Below, one piece after another: positions 33,086-43,781 of a stretch of 64,000 bases of DNA (position 1 is the first letter of the stretch; the number at the start of each line of letters is the position of its first letter). A model generated the notes under the pieces. That model was not told the origin of the DNA, did no database searches, and worked only from the letters and a program-made list of their open reading frames with translations. Source of the DNA: Eopsaltria australis (lineage: Eukaryota > Chordata > Aves > Passeriformes > Petroicidae); contig JAVTVJ010000776.1 of assembly GCA_034509425.1 (NCBI GenBank), positions 1-64,000 on the forward strand, given 5' to 3'. Both the position numbers and the translations under genes were made by a program.

Positions 33086-33900
33086 CTATGATGTTGCCTT
33101 CTTTCTTCTTCGCTTCCATGCGAAGCTGACGTTCTGGTTGTCCTGTGGGGTCTGTGGGTCACTCTGGAGGTATGGGCGGATTGCTCTCGCCGGGATCCAC
33201 CGGGGACCTGCTGTTGTAGAAACACACCCATACCCTCTTCCCCATACAATCAGCTCGACTGGACCTTTAATCTGACCATTTTCCGGATCCTTGAACAGCA
33301 CAAGAGGTTTTTCTGCCAATTTCATCCTGGCCGAATTTGTGAAATGTCTAAAGACGGGGGGGGAAGGCTCCGAATCAGTACAATTTAGAAAATTTAAGGT
33401 AAACAACGCCTTACAGAGTCGCTCAATGGGCGTCTTTTCCTCTGTCCCTCCCCGCTGCTGCTGCTCAAGGATGCGTTTAATCTCCTGATGTTTTCTTTCA
33501 ACTATAGCTTGGCCAGTTGGGGAATGGGGTATGCCGGTGGTATGGCTAACTCCCCATTCCTGTAAAAATTTTTTAAAACTAGCTGAAACATAACAAGGTC
33601 CATTATCAGTTTTTATAGACTTTGGCACTCCTAAAACAGAAAATGCCATTAGAAAATGTTTTTTAACGTCTCTTGCCTTTTCTCCGGTGTGAACCGACGC
33701 AAAGGTGGCACCAGAAAATGTGTCAGTTGATACATGAATATATTTAAGACGACCAAAAGGTGCATAATGGGTTATGTCTGCTTGCCATACCTCGTTAGAA
33801 TGGAGACCTCGGGGATTGACCCCAGCGTTAAAGGCAGGAATCTGATGTTTCTGACAGGACGGACATGTTGCCACTATGGCCCTAGCCTGCTCCGAGGCTC
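33086..33900 (-). pseudogene. Element D integrase, 5' truncated
   Basis: The integrase is open for 262 codons. It retains the Cys-x2-Cys of the zinc domain but not the His pair, which is lost at the element's edge. The catalytic residues are present: Asp in Gln-Ala-Asp-Ile-Thr, Asp in Lys-Thr-Asp-Asn-Gly and Glu in Ile-Val-Glu-Arg-Lys-His. The C-terminal domain has the Trp-Ile-Pro motif and overlaps the env frame, as in class II retroviruses. No RT is present. Confidence 0.85.
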
Positions 33901-34288
33901 CGGGCTGCGTCTGGCAGCTCTCAGCAGGTCTCTTGCATTAACATTCTTCTACAATAAACCTCATGCTCTACAACCCGACTACAGAGATCTCTCGTCTGTC
34001 CTGGCCGTCTGAAACCGACCTGCAAACTCTACAATGTTGGAGATCTTTCCTGGATTCAGGCATTTTAATCTGATCTAAAGAGGTTAGGGTATCAGGTGGG
34101 ATGCATGTCATACCTCCCTTCCACCAAATTCCCAAAAAACGGTTTCCCTGGTTTTGAGGACAAAGCTGTTTTGGCTCATTGCCTGGACTTTGAAGGAAAG
34201 GTTGCTTTGGCTCACTGCCCAGACTTTGAGGGAGGGGGGGTCCACTGGGTTTTCTATTGTCTGGATCTTCGCTATGAGGAACCCCAAT

Positions 34289-35428
34289 TTACCTGCCACC
34301 CAGTGTTTCCTCTGATTTCTCTTCTGGGGTTTTTACAGGTCCACATTTTCTACTGTAATTAATGAGGTCTCCTGCAACCTCACTACATACCCAAATTTTG
34401 CCATCACCGGGAGGTGAATTCGAGTGTGAATCCAATGACTGAGAGGGTGTAATATATGGGGTAAATCCGGGATCAGTAGATCCAGTTTGGTCTGTCGGGT
34501 TTCCAAGGAATTTATCCTGCCTCTCTACGGGGCCCACAGCGGCTATAGTTTTCTGAAGGACAATTGCTGTAGGTTTGAGTGATTCTGGGAGGCCTCGAAT
34601 AAAAGGGGTCATCATTTCAGGCTTCACAGGCAATTCCATATGGGATTAATATCCAGGTATTAATTTACTTTCATGTATCATTTGCAGGCAAGCAGCTTTG
34701 TGAACGCTTTCTAGAAGTTGGTCGGGGGTACTAACTACAGCTAAAGGGTCTCCCCTTTCTAGAGGATTGAGTCCCCCAGCCCAGAAAGCTGCATGCTGAG
34801 TCAGGAACCATGGGTTACGTCTGTCTCCCGTTGTTAAGAAAACTCCATGTCCCAAATATCCACTGGCCTCCTGTTCAGTTAATTGAATTTGGTCTCCTCT
34901 AGTGAAAGACTCTAGGAAGACATATTCTGTTTTAATTAAAGGTCTCATATGGGGAGAGCACTTTTCCCCACAATTTTTTACTAGCTCTAATTCTCTCTGG
35001 GGGTAGATTGTTTCCTTTTCATTTGTATCCTGTGATAAGTCAGTGTTCCTTGAATTCTTATGATATTCCTCTCTCAAAGCATCTTGTAACAAGAGAATAT
35101 AATTCTCTTTCTCCTCTAATTCTTTCTGCAAAATTTCCACTAGGTTTTGGAGAGAGTCTATTATTGCTTTTTCTTCACTGCACCACTTAAAGCAGTGATC
35201 TATAGCTGTTGTAAGACATGCTCCTAAGACAGAGCAAATTACAGCTTTATCTCGGCCAAATTTAAATTTTGCCCCATGTTGTAAAGAGTAAATTCTATCA
35301 ATCACATTTTCTAAATTAAACCAGTTATTAAGTGCTCACTCTTCCCCTCCCAGAGAGGGTCTGGCATCGTGTTTTGCTAACAAAGCATAAAATGCAGCTG
35401 TATCTTTTGTTCTAGGGTTTGAGGTCAT
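34289..35428 (-). pseudogene. Provirus A gag
   Basis: The start ATG at 35428 begins a Gag interrupted by an in-frame TGA near 35338, then open from 35305 to 34646 and from 34639 to 34289. An early helical region with a coiled coil (Leu-Gln-Lys-Glu-Leu-Glu-Glu-Lys-Glu) is followed by a capsid-like region (Phe-Trp-Ala-Gly-Gly-Leu-Asn-Pro-Leu). The distance to the RT thumb at 34095 is under 200 bp, so protease and most of RT were deleted. Confidence 0.75.
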
Positions 35429-35435
35429 GTTGTGA

Positions 35436-36045
35436 TGTGGCCGTTTGCGTGGGCCGGCCAGCTGCCCACCAGGGTCTCAGACTGCAGCCCCACAGCGTTT
35501 AGAAGCCAGCGTCCCCGACCTGAGTGGGTTCACTGCTGTTGGGTCTCACGCCCCTTGCTGCAGGCCGTGCCTCCCTTTACGGTGGACACTGTAACCGAAG
35601 AGCCGGAGTATCGCAGGAGGGTTCCTTCACCCCGGAATAATAGAGACACTGTAACGCAGTGTTACCAGCTCTCTGGGCATCCAGGTGAAAGACCTGGGGC
35701 ACCTTCTGCATCAGACTTTTATTGAGAGATTACAAACCAATCACTGATGGGCTCGGGGGAGGAACCAGGGAGGGATCGGGGGACAGGAACCAACTGGGAA
35801 GGGAAGGGGGAGGAGAAGGGAAGACCGGCAACGGGATTATACAATCAAGTACTAAGTAACAGTGAACTTTCTGGAGCCTAAAGATAATAGACAGGAGAGT
35901 GGCAAGTGGACACAGGGTAGCCAGCCCCCAGGAAGCCCGGCCCATCCACAGGGCAAACCACCCTGGGCTCTGACCCAGGGGAGTCCCCAGCCCCGAGCTT
36001 CCTGGGGGGGTGAAAGGGTTTTTGGGGGCTTGAACCACCGCAACA
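35436..36045 (-). repeat. Solo LTR E, class II, in provirus A leader
   Basis: 610 bp with 6-bp target duplications TTGTGA at 35430-35435 and 36046-36051. It has an AATAAA on the minus strand (about 35719-35724). It landed 8 bases upstream of the gag ATG. 36052-36499 is provirus A leader with no gene. Confidence 0.88.
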
Positions 36046-36499
36046 TTGTGAAGGGACAGAAAAAAACGCTTCAGGGAGGCAAAACTTAATTGCACTCCAC
36101 AACCCAGAGAACTGGGCTGTGTCTCCCTTCGCTTCCCTAAAGTGGGTGAAGAGACCAAAAATCTACTTGGGAGGCCCTCCTTAAGTTACTAACAGTTGTC
36201 TCTTCGCTACACCAAGCAGACCAAACTGCTTACACACTCATCTTTTAAAAAGAAACACAACGGTCCCCCTTTTGCACCAAGAGATCCTTTTGTGCAATTC
36301 TGGAGACAGAGCCCTCAACAGAGTATAGGGGTGCTTTTCACCTAGGCATGTGCAGTTTGCGGGAAATTCGAGACGCCCCCCCTTGCTTTCTAGATACCGC
36401 TCACCCTTTCGGGGTGTCGGGCTAGGTGCGGCTGGAGAAAAACGGCCTTCCCCTATTACAGACTACACAGAAACCTTGCAATCCCTTCTGTCTTTCAGA

Positions 36500-36517
36500 A
36501 TCCTGTCCGTGATGCCA
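36500..36517 (-). other. Primer binding site of provirus A
   Basis: TGGCATCACGGACAGGAT on the minus strand, six bases after the 5' LTR. The AGGAT end resembles a serine-type tRNA 3' end, but the match is imperfect and the tRNA is uncertain. Confidence 0.5.
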
Positions 36518-36523
36518 ATTTAA

Positions 36524-37168
36524 TGTCACGATCCGCTAACACAAGCGAGAGTTGTGATGGTTCGTTAACCGAAACGCAGAGTGCAAAAGAAACAGGGACA
36601 AGTATTTTTTAGTTTCAATCAAAATCAAAGCACTTTTATTGAGTGCCAACAACACGATTATGCAATAGAGGAGAGAGAGAGAGATATAGGGTTGAGAGAG
36701 AGAGAGAGAAAAAGATAGGGTAATAGCTACTACAGCACGACAAAATCCTCGTGATCCGGAGCCGATGGATTCCGTCTCATCCGTGGGGAGATCTGATAGG
36801 GGTCTTTTCAGAGAGTCTCTTTATAGTCTTTTCAAAAGCAAGGGGCGGCTGGCCAAGAGGTGAGGTAATCTTTTCAAAGGCGAGGGGCAACTAGCCAAGA
36901 GGTGGGGGAATAAGGCCCATTGTTTTGGGGTACAGGTGCAGGTGTACAAGGCGGATCGTTCCTGCGCAGTCCTTTTTGCCCTGGTAGCAAGAGCGACATG
37001 GTCTCACAGGCATGTGTACACCCCTGCGCCTGGCAGACATCCCACCAGGATCTGGCTGGACTTCATTGTGCAGAAGTCCTCTTTCCCCTTTGGGGTCTTT
37101 GGGTTTTCGGTCTCTGTCCTTGTCGATGGTCGTGAGGCAGATGAGGGATTTCCGCACAGTCTCTTACA
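36524..37168 (-). repeat. 5' LTR of provirus A
   Basis: 645 bp, closely matching 17696-18317 (same internal landmarks in the same order), with a longer AG repeat at 36671-36712. 37174-38460, to its right, is AT-rich sequence of provirus G in which I see no gene. Confidence 0.9.
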
Positions 37169-38479
37169 TAGGTGTACACTATGTGAGTCATCTAAAACTG
37201 AAGAAAAGGTAAAATTGTTTGTGTCCCTGTGATACTTTCCTACACATATTTTATGGAAAACTTTACATAGTTTACCCTTTATCTCACTTCAGAACACATC
37301 ATTTACATTATTACTTAAAAAGAAACACAGATATACCTGAAAAGAAACAGATATAAAATAACTAGTTTGTTGGACTGTAGAAACAAATAATGCAAAGTTT
37401 TTTTTTACTAGTCTAGGCAACTTCTACATTCATTTGAATGGGAGTTCACACTAAGTGCTGCAAGATAGGAATTACATTCAGAGAAATGGATATCAATCTC
37501 TATTCCAAATTCATCATCAGTACACACTAATAATCAGCAATTTGGGTGAGGACACTAACAAAAAATCTCTTATATAACCTTAAAGTGCAAATGATTCATT
37601 AGTTAAGGGAAAAACAATAAATACAGTAGTTTTCCTACAGGTGGCTGAATTTCATATGAAGTAGAGATTTCTAGGTTTGGTTATGTTTTATTTTGTCACA
37701 CGAGATGAAGAAATTACGACTTCTAATCCCACAAAAATATGCTTAGACGACACCAGTCTTCTTAATAAACCATTACAGAGGCAACAGTTTCCTGGTTTGA
37801 CTTAAATGTTTGTGGAAGCACAAATCCAATAAACTTTGCATCGTGCACACATCAATTTTGACAATCTTTAGCGTTCTGTTTCCTCCCTGCCAATCCTTTC
37901 AGTTGGGAACTTATTCAGAAGTTACTTTAAAGCTGTTCTTAAGTTACTTGATGACCAAAAAATTTGCTGCAATGAAGTGAACCTTTAGGCAAATACCCTG
38001 GTATTGTCTTCAGTTCATTAGAGATGAATCAGACTAAGGTAAGTCCAAGAAATCAGTATTTTATGATCAAAGACAGATCCCAGCTGCCTGAAACAGTGTA
38101 GTTTCAGTGAAAATGCAGCCACTGAAGTCTGGTGATGAGAACTGAACTTTAAGAATTATTCTGCATTTTGTCTGAAAAATATGTGCCAGTCATCAAATAT
38201 CTCTCAGAATTTTAAACACTAAATGAACACATGAAAACAACAATGGATAGGTACTTAAAACTATACCTAGTTCTCCTATATACATAAAAAATTAACTTAC
38301 AATAATATCAAACTGCATAGCATTACAATAGAAGGCAACTTGAATGGCTGAAATTATAAATGTGAATGTTACGAACTCTATTGCTCCCATTCTGAAATTT
38401 ATAATACCACAGAGTAGACTGTTGTTAGCAACAGCCATAGCCCAATTTAAGCAAACTCTGCCTTAATGCTAGTGAAATG

Positions 38480-39950
38480 CAGAGATGATTAACTCAGACA
38501 AGTTGGATGCGCTGCTTCCAGGTCCTCTTTGCAGGCTTTGATGATAACTGTTTCTCTCTTCCAAGTTTCTTCTCACATTTCTGTTCTTGTTCCAATTCTT
38601 CTATCCTCAGGATTGTTGTGGGTTTTATTTCTGATCCCTTTCCCCTAGAATTTAATAACTCCCTTTCCTCCTAGATTTTCCCACAGGTGTGTACCACTCC
38701 ATCTGCATAATTTGAGTCTGTAAGGATCGTCCCTACTTTTCCTTCTAATAACTTCAGGGGTCTGTTAAGGGTGTACAATTTACAAGACTGGGCTGGCCAG
38801 TGGCTGGGTAACAGCATCCTTGAATCTGTGAGTTATTTTTCTGCTTTTTGCTTTAACACTGATCGTATGGCATGTGGCGTATATACTGCTAAGGTCCCAC
38901 TAAATGTGAGTTTCTGAGTTCCTTCCACTAACAGTGCTACCTACGGTCGATATAGCTTGTACACAAACTGGCCATCCTTTGGTCACAGGATCTAAGAATT
39001 TAGATAGAAACGCTACAGGCTTTTTGAACTTCCCCCCCCTCCTGTGTCAATACTCCATAGGCTACTCCTTCATTTGAATCAACAAACAACAGAAAGGGTC
39101 TGGTTGCATCTGGCAGACTTTAAAACTTCACTTTTACTATGTTTAGTCTGGCAATTTTCTTGTATCCAACAGGTATTATCTTCGCTGATCAGCTTTGCAT
39201 ATAAAAATTTCACTATTTTGCTATACTCTTCAATCTACTGCCTGCAGTATCTCAGTAATCCTAATAGCTTTCTAACTTCCTTTTTGGTTTGTGGTGGGGG
39301 AAGAGATATACCTTGGACCCTTCCGGGATCCAACCTTTTTTGCTTCCCTGACTTAGCCAATGTCTGAAGTATTTCACATCTTGTTCTACAAACTATAGCT
39401 CTTTCTTTGAAACTTGCAACCCCTGTTATTTTCGGATGCACACACCTCTGAATCAATTTTACTTTCATCCTCAGTAGTTAAAGCTTTTGCTTTTATTTGT
39501 TCTTCCTCTGGGAGTACACTTATACTCAATAATAATTGCAAATCTCGCCCTAATAGATTCTGTCCAGCCTTTGGAACTAACAATAAGTCTCCAGTGACGA
39601 ATTGGTTAGGGCCTTCCACCTGTATATCCTCAATTAAAGGTGTTTAGGGTGCTTTAAACTCTTTCCCCTTTGTCCCTATTTCATTAATAAACTTTTTTAC
39701 TTCTATAACACCTTTTGGAACTTTCAGTACACATGGTCTATCAGTTTCAGTATCTACTAAGAATTCTATTTCTTCCTCCTGTGGGGTTTATTTTAATTTT
39801 ATCAAGGGCTCAGTTTGATGTTCCATCCCCAGTAGAAAAAAAAACCTCTGACACCCTTATGTCACTTCTCTTTCAAATGCTTTCATGTCTTCGGTGCATC
39901 GCAGGCAATTCTTCCCGGAATATCCAGGAGTATCAAAGTAGTGACAATTA
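38480..39950 (-). pseudogene. Provirus G pol (protease, RT, RNase H remnants)
   Basis: Heavily broken pol on the minus strand. Protease traces (Leu-Leu-Gly-Arg-Asp-Leu, about 39550) are followed by an RT thumb block at 39235-39468 (Lys-Glu-Val-Arg-Lys-Leu-Leu-Gly-Leu) and an RNase H block near 38720 (Thr-Asp-Ser-Asn-Tyr-Ala, Gly-Val-Val-His). The wording resembles gamma-type pol, in line with the 4-bp duplication. RT palm and integrase were not found. Confidence 0.7.
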
Positions 39951-40304
39951 AACTTCTCCACGCACCTCACTGATTTCTCTCTTGTTATTTTAATTCCTTA
40001 TCTGGTACTCTACTTCTTACACACCTTTACAAATTTCTTATTTACTTTCCCAAATGACTCTCCCCTTCAGGTAAGAGGAGTGCACAACAGAGAAAACTAT
40101 TCTACTAGTCAGACCTAAACCAAACACAACTAAACCACTGATAACACTGAATTACCAGTAATAAAGTCACTAGTAAATTTATAATATCAGGCCAAATAAA
40201 CGGAACTAAACTTCACAATCAAACCTCTAATTGATCTGTACTTTAAAGCCAAATCTCCGTTTTAAATCAGATTTCCTAGTGGACCGTCTAGGAAATTGCT
40301 CCCT

Positions 40305-40505
40305 TACCAAGGAATTCAAACTCATGAATTTTAACTCCTAAGATTCCTACCAAGGCATTTAACTCCTGAGAGCTCCTGAGAAATTCTTACCAAGGTATTC
40401 AACTCTTGAGACTCCCTATTTCAGAACCCCACCAAGGCCGTTCAAATCCTAAGAATTCCCATCCACGGATCTCTACCAAGGGGTTTTAAACTCCTAAGGA
40501 ATCAT
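40305..40505. repeat. Five imperfect ~41-bp tandem repeats in provirus G
   Basis: Units begin TACCAAGG and contain TTTAACTCCTGAG-like cores; five diverged copies lie head to tail in the leader/gag region of G. Their function is unknown. No gag frame is recognisable between here and the primer site. Confidence 0.6.
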
Positions 40506-40907
40506 TTTGGGGGTTCATTCAGCCTTTTCCTCTTGCTTTGCCCAGTCACCGGCCGATCCTCTCGCGAGGGGACAGAACCGCGGTTAGAAGGGCTCCAAGT
40601 CTCACTTTGCAGATCTGGCTATCCAGTCCACATCTCACGCACACACCATTCACTCCCCCCTTCGCACCCCCCGCACAAGAACTTACCAAAATCCTGCTTT
40701 CTTGTTTGGGTCTTCGTACGTACAAGGATTATGGGCGATTCACCGCGGTTCCCTTCAAGGGAGCTGAGCTCAAAAAATTTTTGCCTTTGTTCTGCAATTT
40801 AGGACGTGTTTCGGATTACTGCCTGCCAGTGCCTGCTGTCCTCCTGGGCTACAGAAAACTGTTAGAGGCGTCCCCCTTCCCAGCAAGAAAGCAGGCCCTA
40901 GCAGAGT

Positions 40908-40925
40908 ATCACGTCGGGGTCACCA
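40908..40925 (-). other. Primer binding site of provirus G (tRNA-Trp)
   Basis: TGGTGACCCCGACGTGAT, two bases after the 5' LTR on the minus strand. It matches the 18-base tRNA-Trp primer site known from avian leukosis-type viruses. Confidence 0.85.
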
Positions 40926-40927
40926 AT

Positions 40928-41429
40928 TGTTAAAAACGGATCCAGGAACAAAAATTTTAGTAAAATAATATTGAACATTTATTAGTAGAACAAGGGCAAA
41001 AGCAGCGCTGGGTGCATAGCATATCTGCTAGGGGCACGCTTTCGTTCATTTTACAGTGGGTTAAATACTTTTAACTGTTACATATTCATTAAGCTCAGAA
41101 GAAAGTTTACATTTCAAACAACCCTTTCCCCCTGGTCTCTGCCCTCCCTTCTCACCAGAATGTCTCTTCAGGTGTCTGGATAGTGTCAGCAGAGAGCTGT
41201 GAATTGTTCTTATCTTTTCTTGTTCCCTTGAAATTCCTTTGCACTGCAAGTGATCAGCTCAAAAGACGTTTATAGCTATATATTTATGACTACATTTTCC
41301 AATATATCACACTTATCTCGAGGTTATAATTTTACTACAATCTTGTTTCTACTTAACTATATTTTATCATAACACTATTTCTACAAAGTATATGAAGAGC
41401 CAACATTTATCATTTACTCATCCATTAGA
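40928..41429 (-). repeat. 5' LTR of provirus G
   Basis: 502 bp pair of 14851-15360; its first base pair region shows TCTAATGG in place of TGTAATGG. 41434-41715 outside it is host sequence without a gene. Confidence 0.9.
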
Positions 41430-41720
41430 ATTGTTTACTATCTTTTACTTAAGGTAGCATGTCCATGATGCACCCAGTGGTTATCTGAGGCTTCATATGA
41501 AGAAAACCTCCCAATAAAGAGTATATAAAATAAATTCATTTGAAATTATTAGTAGTATTTCAGGACTTAAGTTTCTACTAGCTACCAATAATGGCTAAAA
41601 GAGATGTTTAGGAACTTAAATACAAGAATATAGCAGAAGTTTAGTGGAAAAAAGTAAGTGTATGTTATTTACAATGTGGTTATTGCTTTTATTTTCTGAG
41701 GTTCTGAATGCCTCTGTCAT

Positions 41721-42632
41721 TGTCTTGGTTTGAAGGACAGGTGTCTGTTAAGGAAGGCAGGAGCCTCCCTTGGAATGGGAAACTGTAACCCCTCTCCCTC
41801 CGAATGATTATAAAGGCTCTCAGGCAAAGATATGGGAATAGGAATAACAGTTCTATACTACTATCTAAAACAAAGGATAACAAATAACAACAACTATAAC
41901 GTTAACTAACAAACAGAACCAGAAACCCAGTGGCAGCCTGCTCGGCTTCAGGCACCTTTCCCTTTGGTGCAGTTCCAGTCACAGCCTGCAGGGGCGCTCT
42001 GGGTGCGGTGATTCCCCGGTGGCTGCAGGGGCGCTCTGGGTGCGGTGATTCCCCGGTGCTTGCAGGGGGCGCTCCGGCGTGAGCTCAGGTAGCACACGGC
42101 GAATGGCGACTGCCCGAAGCACGGAGGGATGGAGGAGAGCCCTTGCTCCACAGACTCTCGGGAGGGGCAGCTGGTGTCGGTGCCACAGCAGGATCCCGGG
42201 ACACAGGGAGCTGGGACGGTAAGGGGTCTCCACGTGCAGGGAAAAACCCCGCTACAATGTAGTGGAGAAAAGCGGGCTGGTGGCAGGCAGGTCGGCTCCG
42301 GATGGGGCAGAGGGCAGAGACTCACAGCAGACAGACTGGCAGCTCCGCGCTGGCTTCTCAGGGGGCCGTGGGTTCAGCAGACAGCAGCTCCGACCGTCCC
42401 GCTCCGAGGGTCCCGAGCAAGAGGGCGTGACCTCCCTCTGCCCTTGCTTTTCAGTCTCTCTAAATCTCGAGTTACCAGGCTCTGCTTCTGTGAGGGGCAA
42501 TTTTGCCCCACCCTGCCAAGGAGAAAGGCTACAGCCTTGTGCTTTGTTTCTCTTAAGTACCCAGTCATTTGTGTCCTAGCAACCCATGGGAGAAAAATTC
42601 CTGAGGAAAAGAACTAGATCTAACTTTCAACA
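41721..42632 (-). repeat. 3' LTR of B2
   Basis: 912 bp, with two full plus a partial minisatellite unit (41985-42075). The PPT lies at 42633-42645. Confidence 0.9.
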
Positions 42633-42740
42633 TTCTCCACCCCGAATTTTTTTCCCATGCAAACACTTTACATCAAATTTAAACTTTCGAGGTATATACA
42701 TACATGCAGATACAGATACAAGCGCAGTGTCATAAGTAGT

Positions 42741-43780
42741 TCACCCTAAAACAAGATCTCCTTGAGGTATGCATCGGGTCTCTCCATCCCTTTGCATCAC
42801 CCACCAGGTGCAGCCTGGTCCCTGAGCAAAGACAACCCCCCGGATGGGATTGTCTTTGCTTGAGGCAGAGTTTACCCAAACAGTCTTTCCCAGCATACCT
42901 CTCATGTGTACTACTGGAACTTTATCTTTATCTGTTGTTCGCAAGGGGTCAGAGTGGGCAGGCCCGGCCCGGCTGGAGGAACCTCGGGTGTTCACTCACC
43001 ATGTGGCCTTTGCTAAATTAGTCTCCCAGTTCTTGAACGTCCCCCCACCCAGTGCTTTCAAGGTGGTTTTGAGCAGGCCATTGTACCGTTCAACTTTCCC
43101 AGCTGCTGGTGCATGATAAGGGATATGGTACACCCACTCAATGCCATGTTCCCTAGCCCAGGTGTTTATAAGGCTATTTTTGAAGTGAGTCTCATTGTCG
43201 GATTCAATTCTCTCAGGGGTACCATGTTTCTAAAGAACCTGTTTTTCGAGGCCTAGGATGGTGTTCCGGGCAGTGGCATGAGGCACAGGGTAGGTTTCCA
43301 GCCATCCTGTGGTGGCTTCTACCATTGTGAGAACGTAGCGCTTGCCTTGGCGGGTCTGGGGCAGTGTGATGTAATCAATCTGCCAAGCCTCTCTATACTT
43401 GTATTTGGACCACCGTCCGCCATACTATAGAGGCTTTACTCGCTTGGCTTGTTTGATCGCGGCGCACGTCTCACAATCATGGATCACCTGGGAGATACTG
43501 TCCATGGTTAGGTTCACCCCTCGGTCTCGTGCCCACTTATAGGTGGCATCTCTGCCCTGGTGGCCTGAGGCATCATGGGCTCATCGGGCTAGGAACAGCT
43601 CCCCTTTGTGTTGCCAGTCTAAATCTATCTGTGCCACCTCAATCTTTGCGGCGTGATCTACTTGCTTGTTGTTCTGGTGTTCTTCATTAGCTCGGCTCTT
43701 AGGGACATGGGCGTCTACATGGCGGACCTTTACGGGTAGCTTCTCTACCCGAGTGGCAATGTCTTTCCATTCATCAGCTG
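42741..43780 (-). pseudogene. B2 integrase
   Basis: Same domain order as in B1, but interrupted by several stops. At least two of these are Trp codons changed by G-to-A (about 43425 and 43783 relative to B1). The C-terminal 84 codons (42741-42995) are open. Confidence 0.8.
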
Positions 43781-43781
43781 C

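Larger units (their letters stand above)
30993..33953 (-). mobile_element. Element D, truncated class II ERV with intact env
   Basis: The minus strand holds integrase, env and one LTR-like block but no gag, protease or RT. Proposed ends are TGTAGAAG (33953) and GAGGTACA (30993), with flanks ATAAG and ATAAA (one mismatch), so the ends are tentative. The LTR part (about 31060-31440) has an AATAAA (near 31205), and a TGGCGCCC motif (about 31050) resembles a Lys primer site. A 5' LTR is not recognisable. Confidence 0.65.
30454..34033 (+). mobile_element. LTR C with element D inserted
   Basis: The outer block runs TGTTGGGG (30454) to CTCTACA (34033) and is flanked by ATGTT (30449-30453 and 34034-34038). 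The pol codons of provirus A (Leu-Gln-His then Ala-Leu-Gly-Leu) resume across it. I read it as one plus-strand solo LTR of about 620 bp (30454-30992 plus 33954-34033) split by D: taking D out brings an AATAAA together at the joint, about 75 bp from the LTR end. The left part carries a CTCTTAGCTC-type pyrimidine repeat (30870-30980). Confidence 0.75.
17696..37168 (-). mobile_element. Provirus A, nested in G and itself hit four times
   Basis: LTRs at 17696-18317 and 36524-37168 are flanked by the 5-bp duplication TAGGT (17691-17695 and 37169-37173). Reading on the minus strand: 5' LTR, primer site, leader, gag, a remnant of pol, env, PPT, 3' LTR. Most of protease, RT fingers/palm and all of integrase are missing by deletion. 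Foreign DNA inside it: LTR E (35436-36045), C with D (30454-34033), B1 (22708-30155) and H (19613-21196). Confidence 0.9.
14851..41429 (-). mobile_element. Provirus G, class I-like, host of the nested insertions
   Basis: Two related LTRs (14851-15360 and 40928-41429) bound this element and share the 4-bp target duplication ATTG (14847-14850 and 41430-41433). Four bases is typical of gamma-type ERVs. A polypurine tract sits next to the 3' LTR and an 18-base primer site next to the 5' LTR. Its own internal sequence survives as 15361-17695 (env-like) and 37169-40927 (pol, leader), minus LTR F1. The rest, 17696-37168, is provirus A. All G genes are broken. Confidence 0.9.

Noticed and set aside
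30454..34033. Reading the whole 3.6 kb as one plus-strand provirus
   Set aside because: The genes inside (integrase, env) run on the minus strand and the two ends are not LTR copies of each other. A split solo LTR fits better.
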